A stretch of DNA of 64,000 nucleotides from Buchnera aphidicola (Schlechtendalia peitan) (GTDB taxonomy: Bacteria > Pseudomonadota > Gammaproteobacteria > Enterobacterales > Enterobacteriaceae): positions 310,001 through 374,000 of the forward strand of contig CP140043.1 of the NCBI GenBank assembly GCA_039830055.1, in the 5' to 3' direction. The position numbers were made by a program, and so were the translations under genes. Below are positions 28,753-38,604 of the stretch, piece by piece; position 1 is the first letter of the stretch; each line of letters opens with the position of its first letter. The notes beneath the pieces are model-generated. The model was not told the origin of the DNA, made no database searches, and saw only the letters and a list, made by a program, of their open reading frames with translations.

Positions 28753-29850
28753 CTATTTATATTTTTTTTCAAAAATTTTCATAAATTTTATTAATGCTAC
28801 CACACCTTTTATTGGCATAGCATTATAAATAGAAGCACGAATCCCTCCAACAACACTATGTCCATTTAGACAATGCAATCCAAAATTATGAGCTTCTTTA
28901 AAAAACACATTATATAGATTGTTATTTAAAATAGTAAATGTTACATTCATATGAGAACGATTCCTATCGTCTATATTATTAACATAAAAACTTGTGCTAT
29001 CTATCATTTTATACAGTAAATCTGATTTTTCTTTATTATATCTTTCTATTGCTTTTAGTCCACCTAATTTTCTTATCCATTTTAAAACTAAATGAGACAC
29101 ATATATAGAAAATGTAGCTGGTGTATTAAACATAGAGTTATTTTTAGAAAGTATTTTATAATCTAGAATAGAAGGACATGTATTTTTTGATTTTCCTAAT
29201 AAATCCTGATGTATTATGATAATAGTTGTTCCAGGAGGACCGATATTTTTTTGTGAACTAGCATAAATAATACCATATTTTTTAATGTCTATAACACGTG
29301 AAAGAAGTGTTGATGAAAAATCACCAACTACAGTAATATTACCGAAATTAGGTTCTTCGTGTATAGATATACCTTCAATAGTTTCATTAGGACAATAGTG
29401 CAAATATGCGCTTTTAGAATTTATGTTCCAATCATCAATTGGTAATATAGAAATTATGTTATCAAATATTTTTTTAACATTAATAATACGAGGAATACAG
29501 TATTTTTTACTTTCTATAGCTGCGTTATACGACCAATATCCACTATTGATATAATCAGGATGTGAATTATTTCCTAACAAATTCATAGGTACAGCAGAAA
29601 ATTGCCCCCGCGCTCCACCATGACACAGTATTACTTTATAATATGAAGGAATATTTAATAAATCACGAAGGTTATATTCTAATTCTTCTAATATTAACGT
29701 AAATTCCTTACTTCTATGACTAAATTCTATTATAGATTTTCCAGAATTGTTCCAATTGCACAATTCTATTTGCACTTTTTTTAAAACTTCTTGCGGTAAT
29801 ATAGCAGGTCCTGCACTAAAGTTATAAATTTTATTTCCATTCGTATCCAT
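28753..29850 (-). CDS. serC: phosphoserine aminotransferase
   Basis: SerC makes 3-phosphoserine in serine synthesis and also acts in pyridoxal-phosphate synthesis. I chose the ATG at 29850 (365 residues; E. coli 362) because a GGGA core lies 6 nt upstream. A TTG four codons earlier would overlap that Shine-Dalgarno. It shows YNFSAGPAILP, CHGGARGQFSAVPMN, HYCPNETIEGI, the PLP lysine in YASSQKNIGPPG, and HSVVGGIRASIYNAMP. It is the first gene of the serC-aroA-cmk-rpsA series. Confidence 0.97.
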   Translation of the reverse strand: MDTNGNKIYNFSAGPAILPQEVLKKVQIELCNWNNSGKSIIEFSHRSKEFTLILEELEYNLRDLLNIPSYYKVILCHGGARGQFSAVPMNLLGNNSHPDYINSGYWSYNAAIESKKYCIPRIINVKKIFDNIISILPIDDWNINSKSAYLHYCPNETIEGISIHEEPNFGNITVVGDFSSTLLSRVIDIKKYGIIYASSQKNIGPPGTTIIIIHQDLLGKSKNTCPSILDYKILSKNNSMFNTPATFSIYVSHLVLKWIRKLGGLKAIERYNKEKSDLLYKMIDSTSFYVNNIDDRNRSHMNVTFTILNNNLYNVFFKEAHNFGLHCLNGHSVVGGIRASIYNAMPIKGVVALIKFMKIFEKKYK

Positions 29851-29920
29851 ATATTTTCCCAAAACTATAATATAAATATTAATATTTAAATAATGAGAAT
29901 TAAATATTAATTAAATATTT

Positions 29921-31213
29921 TTATAAAAATTTTAATCCCTTCATATAATTATCTTGTAATACTTTAGGTATTTTTACTTGTCCATTGGCTTGTTGATAAT
30001 TTTCTAAAATTGCTGCTAACGTTCTACCGATAGCTAATCCTGATCCATTAATAGTGTGAAGAAAATATTTTTTTTTATCAATCTTTGAATAAAATCGAGC
30101 TTGTATACGACGTGCCTGGAAATCTAACATGTTAGAACAAGAAGATATTTCACGATAAGATTTTTGTGATGGGAACCAAACCTCTAAATCGTAAGTTTTT
30201 GAAGATGAAAAGCTAATATCTCCTGAGCATAATAATACTTTGCGATATGGTAGTTCTAATAATTTTAAAATTTTTTCTGCATGAGTTGTGAGTTCTTCTA
30301 ATTTCTTCATAGAACTATTTGGATGCACAATTTGAACAATTTCAACTTTTTCGAATTGATGCATTCTAATTAAACCCTTAGTGTCACGTCCATATGAAGA
30401 AGATTCTGAACGAAAACATGGAGTATTCGCTACTAACATAACTGGTAATTTATCTTCTTCTAATAAACAATTTTGAAATAAATTAGTTAATGGTACTTCT
30501 GCTGTTGGTATTAATACATAATTATTTTTTTCTTTTTTATCAGAAGATAATTGAGTGTAAAATAAATCCATACTAAACTTTGGCAATTGCCCTGTTCCAT
30601 ATAAACTATTTTTAGATACTAAATAAGGGACATATGTTTCCATATATTTATGTTTTATAGTATGTATATCCATCATAAATTGTCCTAATGCACGATGCAA
30701 TAAAGCAATATTACCTTTCATAACAACAAATCGAGATCCAGATATTTTAGCTGACGATATCCAGTCTAATTCACCTCGATCATTTCCTAATTCAATATGA
30801 TCTTTTATTCTAAAAGAAAAATCGCGTATATTTCCCCAACGACTAATTTCTATATTGTCTTGGCTATTAAGACCTAGGGGAATAGAATCATCAGGAATAT
30901 TTGGAATATAATCTAAAAACGTTTTAATCTTTTTTAACAAATTTTTTAGTTTTGTTTTAGTATATGATAATTCTTTAATAATTATATTAGCTTTATCTTT
31001 AAGATCTGAAAAATCTTGATCAGTATTATGCTTTTTTTTGATAAGATTTGTAATAACATTATGTTTTGATTGAAGATTCTCGGTATGTACCTGTAATAGT
31101 TTTCTTTTTTTTTCTAAAGAAATAAAATACGTTACATCTAAATAAAATCCTCTTCTCTTTAATTTTTGTGCAAAAAAAATAATATTTTTCCGTAATAATT
31201 TAATGTTTAACAT
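29921..31213 (-). CDS. serS: seryl-tRNA synthetase
   Basis: SerS charges tRNA-Ser; a tRNA-Ser(UGA) gene lies at 49.4 kb. From ATG 31213 the protein has 430 residues, the E. coli length; another ATG at 31225 would add four. No clear Shine-Dalgarno helps the choice. The N-terminal long coiled coil (about 30-100) is rich in Lys and Glu. The class II core follows with GTGQLPKF, LIPTAEVPLTNL, TPCFRSESSSYGRDTKGLIRMHQFEKVE, SSCSNMLDFQARR and the motif 3 GSGLAIGRTLAAILENYQ. Confidence 0.97.
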   Translation of the reverse strand: MLNIKLLRKNIIFFAQKLKRRGFYLDVTYFISLEKKRKLLQVHTENLQSKHNVITNLIKKKHNTDQDFSDLKDKANIIIKELSYTKTKLKNLLKKIKTFLDYIPNIPDDSIPLGLNSQDNIEISRWGNIRDFSFRIKDHIELGNDRGELDWISSAKISGSRFVVMKGNIALLHRALGQFMMDIHTIKHKYMETYVPYLVSKNSLYGTGQLPKFSMDLFYTQLSSDKKEKNNYVLIPTAEVPLTNLFQNCLLEEDKLPVMLVANTPCFRSESSSYGRDTKGLIRMHQFEKVEIVQIVHPNSSMKKLEELTTHAEKILKLLELPYRKVLLCSGDISFSSSKTYDLEVWFPSQKSYREISSCSNMLDFQARRIQARFYSKIDKKKYFLHTINGSGLAIGRTLAAILENYQQANGQVKIPKVLQDNYMKGLKFL

Positions 31214-31323
31214 ATTTAAAGTCATTGTGCGTTGGAATTAAAGTAATATTTAGTATCATATTAATAATAGTATTCGAATACTAAAATTTTATAAATTTGT
31301 TAATATTAACTGTCATTATATTT

Positions 31324-31953
31324 CTATAATCTTTCATCATCTACAGTTAAACCTGGAAAAGATCTGAAAACAAATTGATTACTATCAAATTTTTTCAATA
31401 TTTGATTGTAAAAACGAATAATATTTTTAGCACCATTTTTTTCAACAAAGATAACTTTTTCAATTATTTTATTATTGTTAATACAAATTGTACAATATTT
31501 GATTGTATCTATGTTGTCTTTTGGAAATAATGTAAAACAATCTTTGTTTCTAAAGACATTATAATTTTTAAAATAATTATTACTTTCCTTAGTAAATAAA
31601 ACAAATGGAGTATTCTTAATAATGTCTTTAACAAAAAAAATATTAACTTGATTTGTTAAAAAGTCATGGATCCATATTGTTTTAGCATTAGAAATAATTT
31701 TAATTTTATTGGGATAAAATACATACCAATTAAACCATCCAGGTTGTTTTATTTTTATTTCTCCTATGCTAGATTGGACAAGTATTCCTAATTCATCAAT
31801 GATATCTTGTTTAAAATATGAATAAAAATTATGTATTTTAGAAATTCTATGTTGAAACGTTAAATCCTTTGCTAATGCACAATAAATTTGTATAAGATTA
31901 AAAAAACATATACATATAAAAATTCTTAAAAATTTCTGTATTATTTTGTACAT
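31324..31953 (-). CDS. lolA: periplasmic lipoprotein carrier LolA
   Basis: LolA takes lipoproteins from LolCDE across the periplasm to the outer membrane. The protein has 209 residues (E. coli 203). A signal peptide is seen (basic start, hydrophobic core, ALA cleavage at about residue 28). It is diverged overall but keeps GWFNWYVFYP, NTPFVLFTK and the C-terminal PGLTVDDERL, which matches the E. coli PQGVTVDDQRK end. AGGAC lies 7 nt before the ATG. It is next to serS, as in enterobacteria (lolA-rarA-serS). No LolB gene is in the window. Confidence 0.9.
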   Translation of the reverse strand: MYKIIQKFLRIFICICFFNLIQIYCALAKDLTFQHRISKIHNFYSYFKQDIIDELGILVQSSIGEIKIKQPGWFNWYVFYPNKIKIISNAKTIWIHDFLTNQVNIFFVKDIIKNTPFVLFTKESNNYFKNYNVFRNKDCFTLFPKDNIDTIKYCTICINNNKIIEKVIFVEKNGAKNIIRFYNQILKKFDSNQFVFRSFPGLTVDDERL

Positions 31954-32208
31954 TATTTGTCCTAATAATTCTCTATAATTTTTACATAATATTAAACAAA
32001 TTACGTAAAAATATGTTGATTAAAATCTAAATTTATAAAAATATAATTTCTTATCTGAAATTTAAAACTATATTTTATAATTAAATTTTATGTTATATAA
32101 TTATGTTAATAATTTATTTTATTTAAATTTGTTAATTATATTATGTGCTAAAATAATTAATTAAGTTAGATAACATACTTAAAATTACATAACAAAGTAT
32201 TAATATAT

Positions 32209-33183
32209 ATGAATACTACTCAACATAAAAAATTAATTATTATTGGATCTGGACCAGCAGGATATACTGCTGCTATTTATGCGTCTAGAGCTAATCTATG
32301 CCCTGTATTATTTACTGGAATACACCCCGGGGGGCAATTAATCAATACTAACGCAATTGAAAATTGGCCTGGAGACTTAACAACTACAACTGGGACAAAA
32401 TTAATGCGTAGAATGCATGATCACGCTAAACTGTTTAATACTACTATCATTTCTGAAGAAGTTACAAAAGTAAATTTTAGAAAAAGCCCATTTTCAATAA
32501 TAAGCGAATCAAATACAAAATATACTTGTGATGCAGTAATTATTGCTACAGGAGCATTAGTAAAATACTTAGGTTTACCCTCAGAAGAAAAATTTAAAGG
32601 TAGGGGTGTTTCAGCATGTGCTGTTTGCGATGGAGCGTTTTATAAAAATGAATATGTTGCTGTAGTGGGAGGGGGTAATTCTGCAATAGAAGAAGCATTG
32701 TATTTATCTAATATAGCATCGAAGGTACACATAATTCATCGAAGAAACGAATTTCGTGCTGAAAAAATATTAATTGAAAGATTATTAAAAAAAGTAAAAG
32801 AAAATACCGTTATATTACATAAAAATAGTATAGTTCATGAAATTTTAGGAAATGATAAAGGTGTAACAGGAATTAGTATATTAACAAATGGCCATAAAAC
32901 AAAACAAAAATATTATACAATAAGTGTTTCTGGAGTATTTATAGCTATTGGATATATTCCAAATACAAAAATATTTCTTAATCAAATTTCTATAAAAAAT
33001 AATTATATTATTGTTAAATCTGGAATACACGGCTATTATACTAAAACCAATATTCCAGGAATTTTTGCAGCTGGAGATGTAATAGATCATGTTTATAAAC
33101 AAGCTATTACTGCTGCTGCAAGTGGATGTATGGCAGCTTTAGATGCAGAAAAATATCTTGATCAACTAAAATTAATTGATTAA
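32209..33183 (+). CDS. trxB: thioredoxin reductase
   Basis: TrxB reduces thioredoxin with NADPH using FAD. The protein has 324 residues (E. coli 321). FAD-binding GSGPAGYTAAIYASRANL is at the N-terminus, the redox pair is CAVCDGAFY (about residue 137), NADPH-binding is VVGGGNSAIEEALYLSN with HRRNEFRA, and the C-terminal FAD segment is GIFAAGDVIDHVYKQAITAAASGCMAALDAEKYL. A standalone gene just before infA. Confidence 0.97.
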   Translation: MNTTQHKKLIIIGSGPAGYTAAIYASRANLCPVLFTGIHPGGQLINTNAIENWPGDLTTTTGTKLMRRMHDHAKLFNTTIISEEVTKVNFRKSPFSIISESNTKYTCDAVIIATGALVKYLGLPSEEKFKGRGVSACAVCDGAFYKNEYVAVVGGGNSAIEEALYLSNIASKVHIIHRRNEFRAEKILIERLLKKVKENTVILHKNSIVHEILGNDKGVTGISILTNGHKTKQKYYTISVSGVFIAIGYIPNTKIFLNQISIKNNYIIVKSGIHGYYTKTNIPGIFAAGDVIDHVYKQAITAAASGCMAALDAEKYLDQLKLID

Positions 33184-33264
33184 ATTTAAAAAATTTAATT
33201 ATTTATATCAATAAATAGTTTTATTTTTATGCAAAAATATATTACATTGTACAGGATTAAATAA

Positions 33265-33483
33265 ATGATTAAAGAAGACAATATTGAAATGCAAGGTACG
33301 GTAATTGAAACGCTTCCAAACACTATGTTTCGTGTTGAATTGGATAATAAACACGTGGTTACTGCACATATTTCAGGAAAAATGCGAAAAAATTACATTC
33401 GTATTCTCACTGGAGACAAAGTAACGTTAGAATTAACTCCTTACGATTTAAGCAAGGGTAGAATTACGTTTAGAAGTCGATAA
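33265..33483 (+). CDS. infA: translation initiation factor IF-1
   Basis: IF-1 binds the ribosomal A site during initiation. The 72 residues match the E. coli protein almost throughout: KEDNIEMQGTVIETLPNTMF, VVTAHISGKMRKNYIRI and LTPYDLSKGRITFRSR. It forms a single OB fold. It is one of the most conserved proteins in the window. Confidence 0.98.
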   Translation: MIKEDNIEMQGTVIETLPNTMFRVELDNKHVVTAHISGKMRKNYIRILTGDKVTLELTPYDLSKGRITFRSR

Positions 33484-33734
33484 TATAATATGAACATATT
33501 CAATACACATTTTTGAAACTTATAAAGTAATAGCATTATTTGTTCTTTAAGAGTTTTAAATAAATATTCTTTCCAAACGTTTTATATGATTTATTTATAT
33601 TAATTTGCAATATTTAGACAATTAAATGTTCAAAAAAAACAATTAAATATTTTATACATAATATATGTATATTTAAATTGCACTTTTATTTTAAATTACG
33701 TTTAAAAAATTTAAAAAATATAAGGAATCGTAAC

Positions 33735-35465
33735 ATGCGTACGAAATATTGTGGAGAACTAAATTTAAATCATATAAATAAAACAGTAATATTATGTGGT
33801 TGGGTTAATAAATTTAGAAACTTAGGAAAGATATTGTTTTTAGATATGCGAGATATCAAAGGTGTTGTTCAAGTATTTTTCCATTATTCTTCTAAATTTT
33901 TATTTAAGAAAGCTACAGATTTAAAAAATGAATTTTGTATTCGTATTGTAGGAATTGTACAAGAACGAAGTAAAAAAAATAAAAATTATACTTATCCTAC
34001 CGGAGAAATAGAAGTATTGGCTTTAAAATTAAAAATCCTAAATAAATCAAAACCCTTACCATTAGATTTTAATCAAAAAAATTTAGAAGAATTACGATTG
34101 AAATTTCGTTATTTAGATTTAAGACGTTCTAATATGACTTATAATATGATTATAAGAAATAAAATTACCACTATAATTCGATTATTTATGCAAAGAAATA
34201 AGTTTTTAGACATTGAAACACCTTTATTAACTAAATCTACACCAGAAGGAGCGCGAGATTATATTGTACCCAGCCGAATTCATAAAAATAAATTTTATGC
34301 TTTACCGCAATCTCCTCAACTATTTAAGCAGTTATTAATGATTTCTGGAATAGATAGATATTACCAAATTGCTAAATGTTTTCGAGACGAAGATTTAAGA
34401 TCAGATAGACAACCAGAATTTACTCAAATTGATATTGAAGCATCATTTATAACAGGAAGTAAAATAAGAAAAATAATAGAAAGAATGATTAAACTTCTAT
34501 GGAAAAAAATTTTAAAAATTAATTTAAATAAATTTCCTGTATACACATTCGAATACGCTATTCAAAAATATGGTACTGACAAACCAGATTTAAGAAATCC
34601 TATACAATTTGTAGATATCATAGATCTCATTAAAAATATAAAGACTGAAGCTTTTTCTACACATGAAATAACAGATAACGACCGGGCTGTTGCATTATGC
34701 GTACCAGGCGGATCAATTTTAAGCAATCAACAATTATATAAATATCAAGAATTTATACAAAAACATACTAATAAAAATTTATTTTTTGTTAAAATTAACG
34801 GTCACCAAAAAAAAATAAATATTATCAGTCCATTTTTACATCTTTTTAATAATCATTTTTTTGAAGCATTACTTAAAAAAACTTCTGCAAAAATTGGAGA
34901 TATGATATTCTTTTTCTTAGATTCTAGAAATTTAGCGAATCATGTTATGAGTAAATTAAGAATTAAAATTGGAAATGCATTAAACATTACTAATAAAAAT
35001 TCTTGGCAACCTATATGGATTATTGATTTTCCATTATTTTTAAAAAACGAATGTAACAATTATATTTCTGCACATCATCCTTTTACTGCACCTAAAAACA
35101 AAAATCATTTAATTCTAAAACAGAACTTAGAATATATTCGTGCTAATTCATACGATTTAGTAATTAATGGGTACGAAATTGGTAGTGGATCAGTTCGTAT
35201 TCATGATGCAAAAATTCAAAAACATGTTTTCGATATATTAAAAATTGATAAAGAAGTGCAAAAAAAACAATTTGGTTTTTTTTTAGAAGCATTATGTTTT
35301 GGGACCCCTCCCCATGCTGGAATTGCTTTAGGATTAGATAGAATTACTATGTTACTTACAAATAGTAAAAATATTAGAGATGTAATAGCATTTCCAAAAA
35401 CTACTACTGCTTCATGTTTAACAACTGAAGCCCCGAATACCCTTAATGTAAACATAACGAAATAA
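33735..35465 (+). CDS. aspS: aspartyl-tRNA synthetase
   Basis: AspS charges tRNA-Asp. I chose ATG 33735 (AAGGA 8 nt upstream), giving 576 residues (E. coli 590) and the family start MRTKYCGELN. The upstream extension to 33678 has no match. Domains are the N-terminal OB fold (about 1-105), the class II core with YRYLDLRR, TPEGARDYIVPSR, ALPQSPQLFKQLLM, CFRDEDLRSDRQPEFTQID, the bacterial GAD insertion (about 290-415, weakly conserved), and motif 3 in PPHAGIALGLDRITMLL followed by RDVIAFPKTT. Confidence 0.97.
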   Translation: MRTKYCGELNLNHINKTVILCGWVNKFRNLGKILFLDMRDIKGVVQVFFHYSSKFLFKKATDLKNEFCIRIVGIVQERSKKNKNYTYPTGEIEVLALKLKILNKSKPLPLDFNQKNLEELRLKFRYLDLRRSNMTYNMIIRNKITTIIRLFMQRNKFLDIETPLLTKSTPEGARDYIVPSRIHKNKFYALPQSPQLFKQLLMISGIDRYYQIAKCFRDEDLRSDRQPEFTQIDIEASFITGSKIRKIIERMIKLLWKKILKINLNKFPVYTFEYAIQKYGTDKPDLRNPIQFVDIIDLIKNIKTEAFSTHEITDNDRAVALCVPGGSILSNQQLYKYQEFIQKHTNKNLFFVKINGHQKKINIISPFLHLFNNHFFEALLKKTSAKIGDMIFFFLDSRNLANHVMSKLRIKIGNALNITNKNSWQPIWIIDFPLFLKNECNNYISAHHPFTAPKNKNHLILKQNLEYIRANSYDLVINGYEIGSGSVRIHDAKIQKHVFDILKIDKEVQKKQFGFFLEALCFGTPPHAGIALGLDRITMLLTNSKNIRDVIAFPKTTTASCLTTEAPNTLNVNITK

Positions 35466-35529
35466 TTGTATATAATTTTATAAAATTATTGAAAAATATA
35501 AACAAGTTATATACTTCTTTAATAAGAAT

Positions 35530-36309
35530 TTATCTTATAATATTACTAATTAAAAATATACTAGCTGAAAATAACACAACAGATGGACTAATAGGGAAAT
35601 TAAACAATTGTGCACAAATTATCCCGCCAGTCAAAGAAATCATTCCTATTATAATAGATAAAAAAGCCATGCTTTCTGGAGAAAAACAAAAACGTTGTGC
35701 AGTAGCTGAAGGAATTAATAATAATGATATGATAATTAAAGTACCTAAAAATTTTGTTGCAATACTAATAGTTAATGCAATTAAAAAAATTAAAATAAAA
35801 TTTATTTTAAAAACATTAATTCCATCTACTTTAGCCAAATCTGAGTTAATAGTAACTAATAGAATGTTATTCCAATATTTTATTAGTGTTACAATAATTA
35901 TCACGCAACTTAAAAATATAATAATTAAATCGTAATAAGTTACTGATAGCAAATTTCCAAATAAATAATTTGTAAACTGTACTTTTTGATCGTTAGATAT
36001 CATATTCATTATAATCATTCCTAATGATAATGAACTATAACCTATAATTCCAAGAATAGTGTCTATAGATAAAGAAGAACTATTTTTAATCCAATTAATA
36101 AAAATTACACATAATACAGTTACTATAAAAACAATATAAAATGGATGTATATTCAATAGTATTGCACATGAAATTCCTAGTAATGCTGAATGTGACAAAG
36201 TATCACCAAATGAAGACATACGTCGCCAAATTATAAATGACCCTAAGGGCCCAGTAACTAATATCAATAGTATTCCAGCTAACCATCCAGGAATAATTAA
36301 TTTATGCAT
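35530..36309 (-). CDS. znuB: zinc ABC transporter permease ZnuB
   Basis: ZnuB is the membrane part of the high-affinity zinc importer. The protein has 259 residues (E. coli 261) and about eight hydrophobic segments. It keeps PGWLAGILL, GPLGSFIIWRRMSSFGDTLSHSALLG, the FGNLLSVTYYDL segment, FLGTLIIISLLLIPSATAQRF and SPSVVLFSASIFL. It follows znuC by 35 nt on the same strand. Confidence 0.95.
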   Translation of the reverse strand: MHKLIIPGWLAGILLILVTGPLGSFIIWRRMSSFGDTLSHSALLGISCAILLNIHPFYIVFIVTVLCVIFINWIKNSSSLSIDTILGIIGYSSLSLGMIIMNMISNDQKVQFTNYLFGNLLSVTYYDLIIIFLSCVIIIVTLIKYWNNILLVTINSDLAKVDGINVFKINFILIFLIALTISIATKFLGTLIIISLLLIPSATAQRFCFSPESMAFLSIIIGMISLTGGIICAQLFNFPISPSVVLFSASIFLISNIIR

Positions 36310-36344
36310 TTTTAATCATTTTCTCTTAATATTAGTTAATACGA

Positions 36345-37055
36345 TTAAAAATTATGATAATGATTATGTTTATGGTGATATAAAGTTAATTTATTTTTTT
36401 CTAAATGTCCAAAAATAGCAATAAATTTAGCATTTTTCGATATTATTTCTGGTGCTCCTGAACAACAAATGTGATTATTTAAACAAATTACTTCATCGGT
36501 ATTAGACATTACTATATTCAAATCATGAGAAACTATTAAAATAGAACATTTTAACTCACTTCTAATTTGATTAACTAGTTTGTAAAAAATAATTTGACTT
36601 GAAAAATCAAGTCCTTGTGTTGGTTCGTCTAAAATCAACAATTGAGGATTATTTAATAAAGCACGTGCTAATAATATTTTTTGTATTTCCCCGCTAGATA
36701 ATTGATTTAATAAAATATACTGTAAATGAATAGCATTTACACAATTTAACACGCTTTTAATGGATCTCTGGCTTTTAGACAAATACATAAATCTATTAAC
36801 TGTTATAGGAAGAGTAGAATTAAAATTCAATTTCTGTGGTATATACCCAATTCGCAAATCTTTATTATATATTACTGTTCCTTCATTGGGATTTAATAGT
36901 TTTAATATTATTTTTACTAGAGTAGATTTCCCAGCACCATTTGGACCAATTAATGTTAAAATGCGATTAGGAGTTAAAGATAATGAAATATTAGATAAGA
37001 TTCTTTTTTTGTTAAAAATTACTGAAATATCTTTTAGTAAAATTAAAAATTCCAT
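36345..37055 (-). CDS. znuC: zinc ABC transporter ATPase ZnuC
   Basis: ZnuC is the ATPase of the zinc importer. The protein has 236 residues (E. coli 251). Walker A is GPNGAGKSTLVKI, the signature is LSSGEIQKILLARAL (LSGGE in E. coli), Walker B is LLILDEPTQGLD, and the H-loop is VSHDLNIV. DEVICLNNHICCSGAPEIIS and the histidine-rich tail HHKHNHYHN are specific to ZnuC. The binding protein gene znuA, which in E. coli lies between znuC and mepM, is missing. Confidence 0.95.
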   Translation of the reverse strand: MEFLILLKDISVIFNKKRILSNISLSLTPNRILTLIGPNGAGKSTLVKIILKLLNPNEGTVIYNKDLRIGYIPQKLNFNSTLPITVNRFMYLSKSQRSIKSVLNCVNAIHLQYILLNQLSSGEIQKILLARALLNNPQLLILDEPTQGLDFSSQIIFYKLVNQIRSELKCSILIVSHDLNIVMSNTDEVICLNNHICCSGAPEIISKNAKFIAIFGHLEKNKLTLYHHKHNHYHNF

Positions 37056-37346
37056 ATTTCAAAAAAGTTATATATCACAGCTAATATAGGCATAATATCA
37101 CGAACTAGTATTTATTTAAAATAAAAAGTTTGATATAATTATATTTGTATTTTATAGTATTTACAAATAAAATACTCCATACTAGATATTAAAATATTTA
37201 TTAAAGATTTATTAAGTAATAATATCTAAAAAATATATTTGAAATAAATATGAGATTAATGTTTTTATTAAAATATATGTATAAATTAAATAATTTTATA
37301 TAAAATATTAAACTTATAGTTTACAAGGAGAAATAGGACAAAAAAC

Positions 37347-38549
37347 GTGTTACTAAAATTTACGAATATTCTATTAACTTTCTCTAAAAAAATTTATACC
37401 CTATTAATTAGCTGTTTGATAATCGCTGCTTATTTAATTTTATTAATTAATGTACATTTGAGTAATCTTAATTGTAAAATTAAAATAAAAGATTTTTATG
37501 ACTATAAAGAACTTAAAAAAAATATTTTTTTAAAAAATGTCATTGTAAATGTTAATTCTTCAAAATTTTTATGTTCTATAAAGTGGTATATTTTAAACTT
37601 TTTTAATAATCATATACTTTTAAGCACTTTTACTCGAGATCATTTAACTAATCCAATATTAAATCAATTATATATATCAGATACATTTCTATACAAAAAT
37701 ACATTTTTTAAAAAATTTCTAATACGTAATACAGAAAAAATGTTTAATGGAGTTCTTGTACATTACTCAAAAACATGTTGTAAATATCTAAGTGTTAAAG
37801 GAGTACTAAATGACGATTTTTTAAAAAATTCTAAAAATTATGGATTAGATGTCAATGAGATTAAAAATGTAATTAACATTATTACACATCAAATTAATTT
37901 TTATAAATTAAGTATTAAAAGTCCATTTAGTATTTTGATCAAACAAAATGTATTTGATAGAAAAGTTTATAAAAATAAAATTGTAGGTTTAAAAATATAT
38001 AACAACGATCTAAATTACTATGGCATACTAGCCAATGATGGAAAATTTTATGACATAAAAGGATTTAGTTTAACAGAAACATTTTTAAAATTTCCATCTT
38101 TAAAAAAATATCGTATTTCTTCTGCTTTTAACCCACATAGATTAAACCCAATAACTAAAAAAATTTCTCCTCATCAGGGAATAGATTTAGCTATGCCAAT
38201 CGGGACTCCTATTTTATCAATAGGAAATGGAGAAATTATAAAAATTCAATCTAGTTTAGCTGCAGGAAAATACATTGCTATTAAACATAGTAGAAAATAT
38301 ATAACTAAATACATGCATTTAAAAAAAATATTAGTTAAAATCGGTGAAAAGGTTAAAAAAGGAGATAAGATTGGATTATCTGGAAATACAGGTTATTCTA
38401 CTGGACCACATTTACATTATGAAGTATGGTTAAAAAATAAAGTTGTAAATCCAGAAAAGATAATAATCTTAGAAAGATTATCAGGAAAAAATTTGAAAAT
38501 TTATTTAAAGTCTTCTCATAAAATAGCAAACTATCTCGAAAACATTTAA
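37347..38549 (+). CDS. mepM: murein DD-endopeptidase MepM (M23 family)
   Basis: MepM (YebA) cuts cross-links in peptidoglycan to allow growth of the wall. The protein has 400 residues (E. coli 440) and starts with GTG at 37347, with AGGA 8 nt upstream. One membrane anchor lies at about residues 15-37. The middle part is poorly conserved. The C-terminal M23 (LytM) domain is intact: SAFNPHRLNPITKKISPHQGIDLAMP with zinc ligands near His276 and Asp280, and GPHLHYEVW with catalytic and ligand histidines near 355 and 357. It diverges from znuCB as in E. coli. Confidence 0.94.
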   Translation: MLLKFTNILLTFSKKIYTLLISCLIIAAYLILLINVHLSNLNCKIKIKDFYDYKELKKNIFLKNVIVNVNSSKFLCSIKWYILNFFNNHILLSTFTRDHLTNPILNQLYISDTFLYKNTFFKKFLIRNTEKMFNGVLVHYSKTCCKYLSVKGVLNDDFLKNSKNYGLDVNEIKNVINIITHQINFYKLSIKSPFSILIKQNVFDRKVYKNKIVGLKIYNNDLNYYGILANDGKFYDIKGFSLTETFLKFPSLKKYRISSAFNPHRLNPITKKISPHQGIDLAMPIGTPILSIGNGEIIKIQSSLAAGKYIAIKHSRKYITKYMHLKKILVKIGEKVKKGDKIGLSGNTGYSTGPHLHYEVWLKNKVVNPEKIIILERLSGKNLKIYLKSSHKIANYLENI

Positions 38550-38604
38550 ACATTTAGATTTTAGAGTTTTTAATCAAATATTTTAAAACGCTTAGCAATT
38601 GATA

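Noticed and set aside
35489..35935. A 148-codon plus-strand frame antisense to znuB.
   Set aside because: It lies almost wholly within znuB, whose minus-strand protein matches ZnuB along its full length.
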